Source: Pseudomonas cavernicola
GTDB taxonomy: Bacteria > Pseudomonadota > Gammaproteobacteria > Pseudomonadales > Pseudomonadaceae
Assembly (NCBI RefSeq): GCF_003596405.1
Contig: NZ_QYUR01000002.1
Span: forward strand, 2,310,501 to 2,374,500
Reading direction: 5' to 3'
Length of the DNA: 64,000 bases
Positions within the stretch are counted from its first letter, which is position 1. Each line of letters starts with the position of its first letter. Of this stretch, positions 1 through 8,200 are shown one piece after another. The position numbers and the translations under genes are program-made. The notes beneath the pieces were generated by a model that was given only the letters and a program-made list of their open reading frames with translations, was not told where the DNA came from and did not search any database.

Positions 1-1586
1 TTGATGATGACTTTCGCCTTGTCGACATTGAGCGCCTGGGGAATCGCCGCCAACGCATCGAACAGACGAGCCTGGGCCTTCTCCGGGTCGATCGAGCGCG
101 GCGGTGCGTACTCCTGCACGTGCACCCAGTCGTGATAGAGATCGATCGCCAGGGCATACTCCGGCATATCGGCGTCATACACGCGATAGCAGTTGACACC
201 TTCACGACGAGCCCATTTACCCAGCAGCTTGAGGTTTTTTTGCAGACGATTGGCGAACATCTGCCCGCCTTCGCTCAAGCGCGCCTGCTCGATTTGGGCT
301 GGCGCCTGGTTGCTTTCGACCTTTTTGTTGTCAACCTCTGGCTCCGACTGGCCTAACGCGGCCTGTTCACGCTCACGTTCGCGTTGCTCAGGGGTACGAC
401 GCTCGCCGGTGACGAACTGCTCGGGCTGCACTTTGATCAGAAGCAGCTTGCAGGGCAGCGCGCCGTTCCAGAAGGCGTACTGCTTGTGGCTACGAATGCC
501 CATGCGCTTGCCCAGATCAGGCGCGCCAGTAAACACCGCCGCCTCCCAATTCATGCAGGCCTGGCGCAGACGCTCGCCTAGGTTTTGGTAGAGGTACAGC
601 AGGCTCGCTTCATCACCCAAGCGTTCGCCATAGGGTGGGTTACAAACCACCAGCCCAGTCTGATTCTGATCCGGGCGTGGCTCGAAGGTCGCCACTTCAC
701 CCTGGTAAACCTTGATCCAGTTCGACAGCCCGGCGCGCTCGATATTGTTTCGCCCCGGCTGGATCAGTCGTGGGTCGGCCTCATAACCACGAATCCACAG
801 CGGCGGCTTCGCCAACCCGGCTTCGGCACGGGCCAGGGCTTCGGCATGGAGTTTTTTCCACAACGCCGGCACATGCCCCAGCCAGGCCGAGAAGCCCCAG
901 CGCTCGCGCTTGAGGTTCGGGGCGATATCCGCCGCGATCATCGCCGCTTCCACTAGGAAAGTGCCGACACCGCACATCGGGTCCGCCAGCGCACCGCCCG
1001 CCGCGGCAATTCGCGGCCAGCCAGCACGGATCAGAATCGCTGCGGCGAGGTTTTCCTTGAGCGGCGCCGCGCCCTGCTGCAGGCGATAGCCACGCTGGTG
1101 CAGGCTGTGACCGGAGAGGTCGAGCGAGAGAATCGCTTCGCCGCGATCCAGGCGCAAATGGATGCGCAAGTCCGGGTTCATCTTGTCGATTGAGGGCCGA
1201 TCGCCCGTAGCAGTACGCAGCTTGTCGACGATCGCGTCCTTGACCTTCAGCGCACCGAAGTGGGTGTTGTCGATGCCGGAACCATTACCGCTGAACTCCA
1301 CCGCCAGGCTGCCCGTCGGCTCCAGGTGCTCGGCCCAGTCGACCTCCAGTACGCCCTGGTAGAGATCGTCCGCGTTACTCATGGGGAAACGCTTGAGTAC
1401 CAGCAACACGCGGTTGGCCAGGCGCGACCAGAGGCACAGGCGGTAAGCCGTTTCCAACTCGGCGAAGCCGCGGATTGCCGAGGTGTGCTCGCGGGTTTCC
1501 TCCAACCCCAGACCGGTTGCTTCTTCAGCGAGCAGCCCTTCCAAGCCCTTGGGGCAGGTGAGAAAGAGTTCATAACGATCCGACAT
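1..1586 (-). CDS. rlmL: 23S rRNA (guanine-N2/N7) methyltransferase RlmKL, 3' end off window
   Basis: Cytoplasmic fusion enzyme that methylates 23S rRNA at G2445 (RlmL half) and G2069 (RlmK half) in the known family. The frame opens at ATG 1586 with MSDRYELFLTCPKGLEGLLA, the typical RlmL N-terminus that leads into the THUMP domain. The N6/N2-methyltransferase motif NPPYGE is read at about residues 316-321 (nt 624-641). The frame stays open to base 1, giving 528 complete codons. Family members are about 700-730 residues, so most of the RlmK half lies outside. Its position next to rmf agrees with P. aeruginosa (PA3048-PA3049). The start is unambiguous because homologues begin with the same residues. 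Confidence 0.93.
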   Translation of the reverse strand, partial: MSDRYELFLTCPKGLEGLLAEEATGLGLEETREHTSAIRGFAELETAYRLCLWSRLANRVLLVLKRFPMSNADDLYQGVLEVDWAEHLEPTGSLAVEFSGNGSGIDNTHFGALKVKDAIVDKLRTATGDRPSIDKMNPDLRIHLRLDRGEAILSLDLSGHSLHQRGYRLQQGAAPLKENLAAAILIRAGWPRIAAAGGALADPMCGVGTFLVEAAMIAADIAPNLKRERWGFSAWLGHVPALWKKLHAEALARAEAGLAKPPLWIRGYEADPRLIQPGRNNIERAGLSNWIKVYQGEVATFEPRPDQNQTGLVVCNPPYGERLGDEASLLYLYQNLGERLRQACMNWEAAVFTGAPDLGKRMGIRSHKQYAFWNGALPCKLLLIKVQPEQFVTGERRTPEQREREREQAALGQSEPEVDNKKVESNQAPAQIEQARLSEGGQMFANRLQKNLKLLGKWARREGVNCYRVYDADMPEYALAIDLYHDWVHVQEYAPPRSIDPEKAQARLFDALAAIPQALNVDKAKVII

Positions 1587-1837
1587 GTATATATCCAGTG
1601 CCTAAGCAATGTGCGGCGAGCAGTTTGCGCTGCGGCGCCAAGGTTAAAAACCGTGGTTCTACCCAACGGTTCCGCGACACCAGGGTGGGTCGCTCATCGA
1701 ACCCGGCCTGGAGGGCCTGGGCTCGACATCAGCCAAATCTGGTCGCGTTGCAACTTGCAGGGAGCCTCGTAGCTAGCCCCACGCCGCGCCTGCTGCCACC
1801 AGACTTAGTGTGTTCGATTCAAACACGCGCTGCTCTG

Positions 1838-1843
1838 TATAAT
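1838..1843 (+). promoter_or_regulatory. candidate -10 box (TATAAT), rmf leader or small RNA
   Basis: A perfect TATAAT preceded directly by TG. The -35 region is weak (TTCGAT at 1813-1818, 19-bp spacing). If used, it would start a transcript about 385 nt upstream of the rmf start codon. Only the -10 match is seen in the sequence; promoter activity is inference. Confidence 0.3.
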
Positions 1844-2160
1844 TTTCGAACAGCTGGGCAAAGCTTAATAAGGGACAAAGAGTGACAACGCGACCCTTCG
1901 TCGGAATAAATACAGGGTGCAGCCGCGAAATATTCGCGATGGCAGATCGACCTCATAGCCGCCTGCGCCCCCCATGCCGCCTGAGTTTAGGCAAAAAGCT
2001 CAGGAGCGGCGGCTCAAGCCTTATGGCCTCACTCCTAAAAACGTTACGTGCTTATGACAAAACGATCATTCCCACGGCCGGTGTCATTCGATAGAAATCA
2101 ACTCAGGCCAACGCCGCAATGGTGACGGCAGGAGACCCGCGACGCCGGCAGCGGGCTCTA

Positions 2161-2196
2161 CTGGTAGAAGCTTTCTACCAGGCCCCGACACGGGGC
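2161..2196 (+). promoter_or_regulatory. tandem hairpins in the rmf 5' leader
   Basis: Two perfect hairpins lie back to back. CTGGTAGAA/TTCTACCAG (2161-2181) has a 9-bp stem and a 3-nt loop. GCCCCG/CGGGGC (2182-2196) has a 6-bp stem and a 3-nt loop. They end 39 nt before the rmf start codon and have no U-tract, so they do not look like a terminator. An AGGA motif at 2201-2204, just after the second stem, leaves an Rsm/CsrA-type control site possible. Stabilisation of the long-lived stationary-phase rmf mRNA is another possible role. Confidence 0.5.
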
Positions 2197-2235
2197 TAAT
2201 AGGACATAACAGTCAACAAGTGAGGGCAACACCCT

Positions 2236-2451
2236 ATGAGAAGACTTAAGCGTGATCCTTTAGAAAGAGCGTTTTTGCGCGGTTATCAATATGGCATCCA
2301 TGGCAAATCTCGCGAACTGTGTCCATTCACCCTTCCGTCCGTACGCCAAGCCTGGATTAACGGCTGGCGCGAGGGTCGCGGCGACCAATGGGACGGCATG
2401 ACCGGTACAGCCGGTATCCATCGACTCAACGAACTTCACGCTGTCGGCTGA
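2236..2451 (+). CDS. rmf: ribosome modulation factor Rmf
   Basis: Small basic protein (71 aa) that binds 70S ribosomes and promotes dimerisation into inactive 100S particles in stationary phase. The start MRRLKRDPLERAFLRGYQYG and the central WINGWREGR are diagnostic of Rmf. The length suits the pseudomonad form, which is longer than the 55-residue E. coli protein at the C-terminus. GTGAGGG about 8 nt upstream of ATG 2236 is the likely ribosome-binding site. The gene is monocistronic, with hairpins in its leader and a strong terminator 62 bp downstream. In the family, expression follows ppGpp and stationary phase; the sequence itself does not show the regulator. Confidence 0.96.
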   Translation: MRRLKRDPLERAFLRGYQYGIHGKSRELCPFTLPSVRQAWINGWREGRGDQWDGMTGTAGIHRLNELHAVG

Positions 2452-2512
2452 TCAGGATCACACCGACTCCGCTTTACCATGCACGCCCCATCCGGGCGGC
2501 GGGCGAGAGCCC

Positions 2513-2538
2513 AAGGGCTCCTTAAGGGAGCCCTTTTT
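2513..2538 (+). terminator. rho-independent terminator of rmf
   Basis: GGGCTCC (2515-2521) pairs with GGAGCCC (2527-2533) around a 5-nt loop, with outer A-T pairs and a run of five T at 2534-2538. It is oriented for rmf. Confidence 0.9.
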
Positions 2539-2552
2539 ATTGCCTGTCGTTT

Positions 2553-2755
2553 TAGAACCTATTCAACATCTGCTGCGCTTGGCCATGCTACGTTGAAAAC
2601 AGGCTCGGAATGCTCATTTACCACTCGTAAACTCCGCTTCCTCGCCTGTTTGACTCGCTACGCTCGCCCTGCGGGCCAGCCTTCGGCTGTTACTCCACTT
2701 CGCTGCGTTGCGCCTTGCCTGACCTGCGCTCGCGACGATCTTGAACAGGTTCTTA
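2553..2755. repeat. MITE-like repeat, family A copy 1
   Basis: About 203 bp bounded by imperfect terminal inverted repeats: TAGAACCTATTCAACATC at the left and the complement of TAAGAACCTGTTCAAGATC at the right. The interior carries CTCATTTAC...CTCGTAAACT and GGGCCAGCCTTCGGCTGTTACTCC. The reverse complement of 29338-29593 contains near-identical interior sequence in the same order. It encodes no plausible protein. It fills the space between the rmf terminator and the pyrD stop codon, ending 2 nt before the latter. I infer a non-autonomous mobile or structural repeat. Confidence 0.75.
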
Positions 2756-2757
2756 GG

Positions 2758-3783
2758 TTACTGACGCGGCAGCGCCGCGATGGCATCCACCGCTTCGCGA
2801 ATCAGCGCCGGGCCCTTGTAGATAAAGCCGGAATAAATCTGCACCAAGCTGGCTCCGGCGGCGATCTTCTCAGCCGCGTGTTTACCTTCTGTGATACCGC
2901 CAACGGCAATAATCGGCAGACGCCCCGCCAACTCAGCCGCCAGCACTTGTACCGTATGCGTACTCTTGTCGCGCACCGGTGCGCCAGACAGGCCTCCGGC
3001 CTCATCGCCAAACGGCAAACCTTCGACACCCTCGCGCCCGAGGGTGGTGTTAGTCGCAATCACCGCATCCATACCCGAGTCCAGCAACGCTGCAGCGACC
3101 TCGACAATCTCTGCATCAGTCATATCCGGAGCAATCTTGATCGCCAGCGGGACCCGCTTGCCGTGCTGCAGAGCGAGGTCCTCCTGACGTTTGCGCAGGG
3201 CTTCGAGCAACTGTTTCAGCGAGTCGCCAAACTGCAAGCTGCGCAAGCCGGGGGTGTTCGGCGAACTGACGTTGACAGTGACGTAGCTGGCGTGGGCATA
3301 GACCTTGTCCAGGCACAGCAAGTAATCGTCCACCGCGCGCTCGACCGGCGTATCGAAATTCTTGCCGATATTGATACCGAGCACGCCGGTGAACTTAGCG
3401 GCTTTGACCCGCGCCAACAGATGATCGACACCATGGTTGTTGAAGCCCATGCGGTTGATGATCGCTTCGGCTTGCGGCAAACGGAATAACCGTGGCTTGG
3501 GGTTACCCGGCTGCGGACGTGGAGTGACGGTTCCGATTTCGACGAAACCAAAACCCAGTTGCGCAAAGCCGTCGATGGCATCGCCGTTCTTATCCAGGCC
3601 AGCAGCCAAACCCACCGGATTCGGGAAGTCCAACCCCATCACGCGCACCGGCAGGCTGGCCGGCGCCTTGCTCAACAGACCATTCAAACCCAGACGGCCA
3701 CCGGCGCCGATCAGGTCAATAGACAGCTCGTGAGAGGTTTCCGGGGACAGGTTGAACAGCAGCTCGCGGGCCAGGGTATACAT
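2758..3783 (-). CDS. pyrD: dihydroorotate dehydrogenase (quinone), PyrD
   Basis: Class 2 FMN enzyme of the inner membrane that oxidises dihydroorotate to orotate in pyrimidine synthesis and passes electrons to quinone. The 341-aa length is normal. The N-terminal [20 protein letters not shown] is the membrane-associating helix of class 2 enzymes. [30 protein letters not shown] (with the class 2 catalytic Ser) and IIAVGGI (phosphate/FMN site) are seen. It lies between a family A repeat on its 3' side and a DUF2835 gene 87 bp upstream on the same strand, as in other pseudomonads. Confidence 0.96.
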   Translation of the reverse strand: MYTLARELLFNLSPETSHELSIDLIGAGGRLGLNGLLSKAPASLPVRVMGLDFPNPVGLAAGLDKNGDAIDGFAQLGFGFVEIGTVTPRPQPGNPKPRLFRLPQAEAIINRMGFNNHGVDHLLARVKAAKFTGVLGINIGKNFDTPVERAVDDYLLCLDKVYAHASYVTVNVSSPNTPGLRSLQFGDSLKQLLEALRKRQEDLALQHGKRVPLAIKIAPDMTDAEIVEVAAALLDSGMDAVIATNTTLGREGVEGLPFGDEAGGLSGAPVRDKSTHTVQVLAAELAGRLPIIAVGGITEGKHAAEKIAAGASLVQIYSGFIYKGPALIREAVDAIAALPRQ

Positions 3784-3870
3784 GGGCAGGCTTAGCTCGT
3801 TAATGGCTGGAAAGGTAGGCCGGCGATTATAGCCGCCCGCAGCCCCTACAGGCGAGGCAACCTCAACCGA

Positions 3871-4092
3871 TCAGCCCACGCGACGCAAGCTCAACAGCTC
3901 ACCGGCGACACTGAAGTCCAGCTCAAAGGAGCCGTAAACGCCTTCATGGGTTAGAAAAGGCCGCAAATGACGAGCTGGCAAACTGACGCGCCGACCGTCA
4001 CGACTGTGTAACAAGACGCGATTGGCATGGCCCAGATAGACCGCACGCAAACGTTCAGCGGATAAGGCAATATCCAGCTCCAGGCTGGGCAT
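3871..4092 (-). CDS. DUF2835 family small protein
   Basis: Conserved 73-aa protein of unknown function found next to pyrD in pseudomonads. ATG 4092 was chosen over the longer frame because MPSLELDIALSAERLRAVYL matches the usual DUF2835 N-terminus. The tail SLPARHLRPFLTHEGVYG is also typical of this family. No signal peptide or membrane segment is visible. It precedes pyrD on the same strand, separated by 87 bp, so co-transcription is possible. It is divergent from the plus-strand gene at 4243. Confidence 0.8.
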   Translation of the reverse strand: MPSLELDIALSAERLRAVYLGHANRVLLHSRDGRRVSLPARHLRPFLTHEGVYGSFELDFSVAGELLSLRRVG

Positions 4093-4242
4093 GGAGGCTT
4101 CCTCGTAAATGACCGCGGCAATATTGCCACACGTGGCACCCAGGACAGGCGGCCGCAACCGTCACTTGGCCAGCAAAGGCTGTGCAACGGGCGTTTTCGT
4201 CTGCCACACTGGCAACGGTGACCCTGGAATTCGCATCTGGCC

Positions 4243-5121
4243 ATGAGTCTGACCGAGCAACCCACAACGCTGACCGCCCGCCTGACGGCACTCGCCCAAC
4301 GCCTGGGCCTGACCAGCCGTGCGCCACGCCAGGTACTGGAACGTGCCAGCGTCTTACGGTTGCCGTTCCAACCGTTACCGCAACCCCACGAACAAATCTG
4401 GTGGCACACCGGCCCACCGCTGCAGCGCTTGGTCGACTTACCGCGTAACGCCCTCTCCGGCCCGGTTCAAGAGGACAAGGCGCAAGCCCACTCCATGTTG
4501 ATCCGCGTGATAGAGCAGGAACAGCAACAGCTGAATTCCTTCGACCTGCGCCTGATCGACGGCCTTTGTGGCAGTGACCCGGATGCGCAACCCTACGCCA
4601 GCTTCGAGGACTACAGCGCAACGCCAGCCTGTCGCGGCATACGCATCATCAGCTACAAGGATTTCGTCAAAACCATCAGCCAAGCCTTACCGCGCTTCCT
4701 CGGCGGCGAGCGGATCAGCCTGCGTCAGGCCAGCTGGTACGGCAAACGCATGTTCTGGGCTGGCGAGCACCATGTTGAAGCGTTCGCCTGCGCCATCGCC
4801 TACGCCCGCCGGCGTGGCCTGGAGGTAACCCTACCAGCCGAGCTGACCTACTATCGCTTGCGCCCCAGCGGGCTCGACGAACTGCAAGAGCGCTATCACG
4901 TGCTGGCCATGCCAGTGCAAGCCTGGAGCGATCCAGCCTTTATGGGGCTGCTGCTGGATAACGGCCTGCCCTATGCGCGCCTCTCACTGCTGCGCAATCC
5001 TGGCGCCCCGGAGTTCCTACTGCTGCCGAAACACAACCCGGAGGCCACCGCCCTCGGCGAAGGTTTGCGCCTGGCTGGCGCACCGGATGTGGTGGCTTAC
5101 CTGCGCCAGCTGAAAGCCTGA
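4243..5121 (+). CDS. conserved Pseudomonas hypothetical protein (possibly DUF6685)
   Basis: A 292-aa soluble-looking protein without signal peptide or membrane helix. The DUF6685 label comes from memory and is uncertain. It has a hydrophilic N-terminal third, then a tract around residues 130-190 (GIRIISYKDFVKTISQALP, YGKRMFWAGEHHVEAFACA). The C-terminal part contains LLPKHNPEATALGEGLRLAG. No catalytic signature is recognised. It is transcribed divergently from the DUF2835 gene and converges on gdhB, so it is probably monocistronic. Equivalent genes sit beside pyrD in P. aeruginosa. Function is unknown. Confidence 0.75.
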   Translation: MSLTEQPTTLTARLTALAQRLGLTSRAPRQVLERASVLRLPFQPLPQPHEQIWWHTGPPLQRLVDLPRNALSGPVQEDKAQAHSMLIRVIEQEQQQLNSFDLRLIDGLCGSDPDAQPYASFEDYSATPACRGIRIISYKDFVKTISQALPRFLGGERISLRQASWYGKRMFWAGEHHVEAFACAIAYARRRGLEVTLPAELTYYRLRPSGLDELQERYHVLAMPVQAWSDPAFMGLLLDNGLPYARLSLLRNPGAPEFLLLPKHNPEATALGEGLRLAGAPDVVAYLRQLKA

Positions 5122-5181
5122 AATCTGCGACGGGCTGATCCACAGCAACCCATCTGCGCCTGCGCCTCAATCCACCCGCAA

Positions 5182-5206
5182 TAAAAAACCCCGCACTAGG
5201 CGGGGC
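5182..5206 (-). terminator. rho-independent terminator of gdhB
   Basis: CCCCGC (5189-5194) pairs with GCGGGG (5200-5205). On the minus strand the stem is followed by six T (complement of A 5183-5188), so it terminates gdhB. It lies about 50 bp past the gdhB stop. Confidence 0.85.
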
Positions 5207-5255
5207 TCCGGGTGTTTCAACGTGGTTTATTCAACCAAGTCTGCGAGCTAGCCCA

Positions 5256-8200
5256 TCAAGGAATACAGGTTCCATGCTGGCTGCTCTGCGCTAGGTCGAG
5301 TAGCTCACGGTTAGCCACCGCATACATCGCGTAGTCGGTAGCGCTCGTCGCACGCAGTTCGGTGAGCATGGCACGCCAGCGCTCGACCAGCGGACGATGC
5401 TGCTCCAGCCAAAGCGCTGCACGCGCCTCGATATCCGCCGGGCCATCGGCCATTTGCAGGACCGAGACGGTGATTGCCCGTTGCTGCCAGTCCAGATCGT
5501 CGCGGAAGGCTTCCCGCGCCAGCGCCTGCCAGTTGTTTTCCACCGGCAAGCTGGTGATCTGCTGCAGATACCAGGACAGATCCAGCGCACCGCCGACCGC
5601 GAAGTACGCCGCCGCCACTTGAGCAGGTTCCTGCCCGGTGACATCCGCGGCTTCGATGATCGGCAGCAGCGTGTACAGATGACTGGTTCCCGCCACTACT
5701 CGCGCCAGTTCCTCCGGTGCACCGGCTTCGACGTAGCCCTGGAAGCGCGCCAGCCACTGCTCACGCGCAGGGCCTTCGAGCAACTCATCAAGACGCCCGG
5801 CCAGCGCCTCAATGCGTGGAGCGAAGTGAGCGACATCACGCGCGGCATCCAGCTCATTGCGACGGCTACGCAGGAACCAGCGGGTGGCACGGCGACCGAG
5901 GCGCATCAACTCGTCCATCAACTGCAATTGCAGCTCGGCCGGTACTTGGTAGTCCAGCGCCTCGATCTGCTTCCACCAGTGCGGCAGGCGGAACACATCG
6001 CGGACGATGACATAAGCCCCGGCGACGTTCGCCGCACTCATGCCGGTGGACTCCTTCAAGCGCTGCACGAAGGTGATACCCATATGGTTGACCAGATCGT
6101 TGGCGATCTGGGTGCTGACGATCTCGCGCTTCAGACGGTGACGACGCATGGGCTCAGCGAATTTCTTCGTCAACAACGGCGGGAAGGCGGTTTCCATCTC
6201 ACAGGCCAGATAATCATCGTCCGGCACCAGGGACTTCAGCAGCGACTCCTTGAGGTCGATTTTGCTATAGGAAATCAGTACCGACAGCTCCGGCCGAGTC
6301 AGGCCCTGGCCGTTGGCGATGCGCTCGGCAAGCAATTCGTCAGATGGCAGGAACTCCATCGCCCGGTCCAATTTGCCGTCGTTCTCCAGCGCCACGATCA
6401 GGCGCTTGTATTCGCCGATCCGCTCACGGGCCCGACGCTGGGCCAGCGACAGCGCCTGGGTCTGCTTGTAGTTGTTGCCCAATACCAGATTGCCGACGGC
6501 GTCAGTCATCTCGGCCAGCAGCTTGTTGCGCTGCTTACCGGTCATATCACCAGCGGCAACGATTTCGTTGAGCAGGATCTTGATATTCACTTCATGGTCG
6601 GAGCAGTCCACGCCGCCGGCGTTGTCGATAAAGTCGGTGTTGCTCGCGCCACCGTTGAGGCCGAACTCGACACGCCCAAGTTGGGTCATGCCGAGGTTAC
6701 CGCCCTCACCCACCACCCTGGCGCGCAACTCGCAACCATCGACCCGCAGGGCGTCGTTAGCCTTATCGCCGACGTCGACGTGGCTTTCATTGCTGGACTT
6801 GACGTAAGTACCGATACCACCGTTCCACAGCAGATCAACCGGTGCCTTCAGCAGCGCATTGAGCAACTCCGTCGGCGGCAGCTTGTCGGCGCTAATGTCG
6901 AAACGTTCCTTCATCTCATCGCTGATCGCGATGCTCTTCGCGGCGCGCAGGAAGATGCCACCACCGGCGGAAATCAGCGTGGCGTCGTAATCTGCCCAGC
7001 TCGAGCGCGGCAGATCGAACAGACGCTGGCGCTCGACGAAGCTCTTGGCCGCATCCGGATTGGGGTCGATGAAGATGTGCTGGTGGTTGAAGGCCGCGAC
7101 CATCTGCAACTTGTCCGACAGCAGCAGACCGTTACCGAACACGTCACCGGCCATGTCGCCGATGCCGATCACCGTGGTGTGATCCTTTTGCACGTCGATC
7201 CCACGCTCACGGAAGTGCCGCTGCACCGAGACCCAGCCGCCTTTGGCGGTGATCCCCATGCCTTTGTGGTCGTAACCGGCAGAGCCCCCCGAGGCGAACG
7301 CATCGCCGAGCCAGAAGCCATATTCCGCGGCGATACCGTTGGCGATATCGGAGAAGGTCGCCGTGCCCTTGTCTGCCGCGACGACCAAGTACGGATCGTC
7401 TGCGTCATGCCGCACCACGTTGAGCGGCGGCACCACTGCACCCTCTTTCAGATTGTCGGTGATATCCAGCAGGCCGGAGATGAAGATGCGGTAGCAGGCG
7501 ATGCCTTCGGCCTGAATCTCGTCGCGCGAGCCGCCGATCGGCAGGCGGCGCGGAATGAAACCGCCCTTGGCGCCGACCGGCACGATCACCGCGTTCTTCA
7601 CCTGCTGGGCTTTGACCAGGCCGAGCACTTCGGTACGGAAGTCTTCTTCCCGGTCGGACCAGCGCAGCCCGCCGCGGGCGACCTTGCCGCCACGCAGATG
7701 CACGCCCTCGACCCGCGGCGAATAGACGAAGATCTCGAACATCGGCACCGGTTTCGGCAGTTCTGGAATCGCCCGCGGGTTGAATTTGAAGCTGAAGTAG
7801 GACTTGTTCTGACCGTGGGCATCGGTTTGGTAGAAGTTGGTCCGCAGCGTGGCTTTGATCAGATCCAGGTAACGCCGCAGGATGCGGTCTTCGTTGAGCA
7901 CCGCCACATCATCCAGCGCACTCAGAATCGCTTGCTCAAGACGCTGCTGCTTGTCCGCCAGATCGTCCGCGGTCAGCTTGCGCGCCAGGTAGAAACGGGT
8001 TTTGAACAGCCGCACCAGCTCCTTGGCGATATCGACATGGTTGAGCAAGGTGTTGGCGATATAGCTGAGGTCAAAGCCCAGGCGGATCTGTTTCAGGTAA
8101 CGCGCGTAGGCCCGCAGCAGCGCCACGTCACGCCAAGGCATCGCGGCGGTCAGGACCAGGCGGTTGAAGGCATCGTTCTCTGCGGCGCCACCGACGATCT

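Larger units (their letters stand above)
1587..2235. other. 649-bp intergenic region between rlmL and rmf
   Basis: Divergent upstream region of rlmL (minus) and rmf (plus). Short frames exist here but none has a recognisable product. The one from GTG 1882 is preceded by AAGGGACAAAGA, yet its protein resembles nothing I know. The stretch carries a candidate -10 box at 1838-1843 and two adjacent hairpins just before rmf. It is long for a spacer in this compact genome, so a long rmf leader or a small RNA is possible. Confidence 0.6.

Noticed and set aside
1882..2094. 70-residue frame with AAGGGAC before GTG, upstream of rmf
   Set aside because: The translation has no family resemblance and ends in an rmf leader; kept only as part of the intergenic description.
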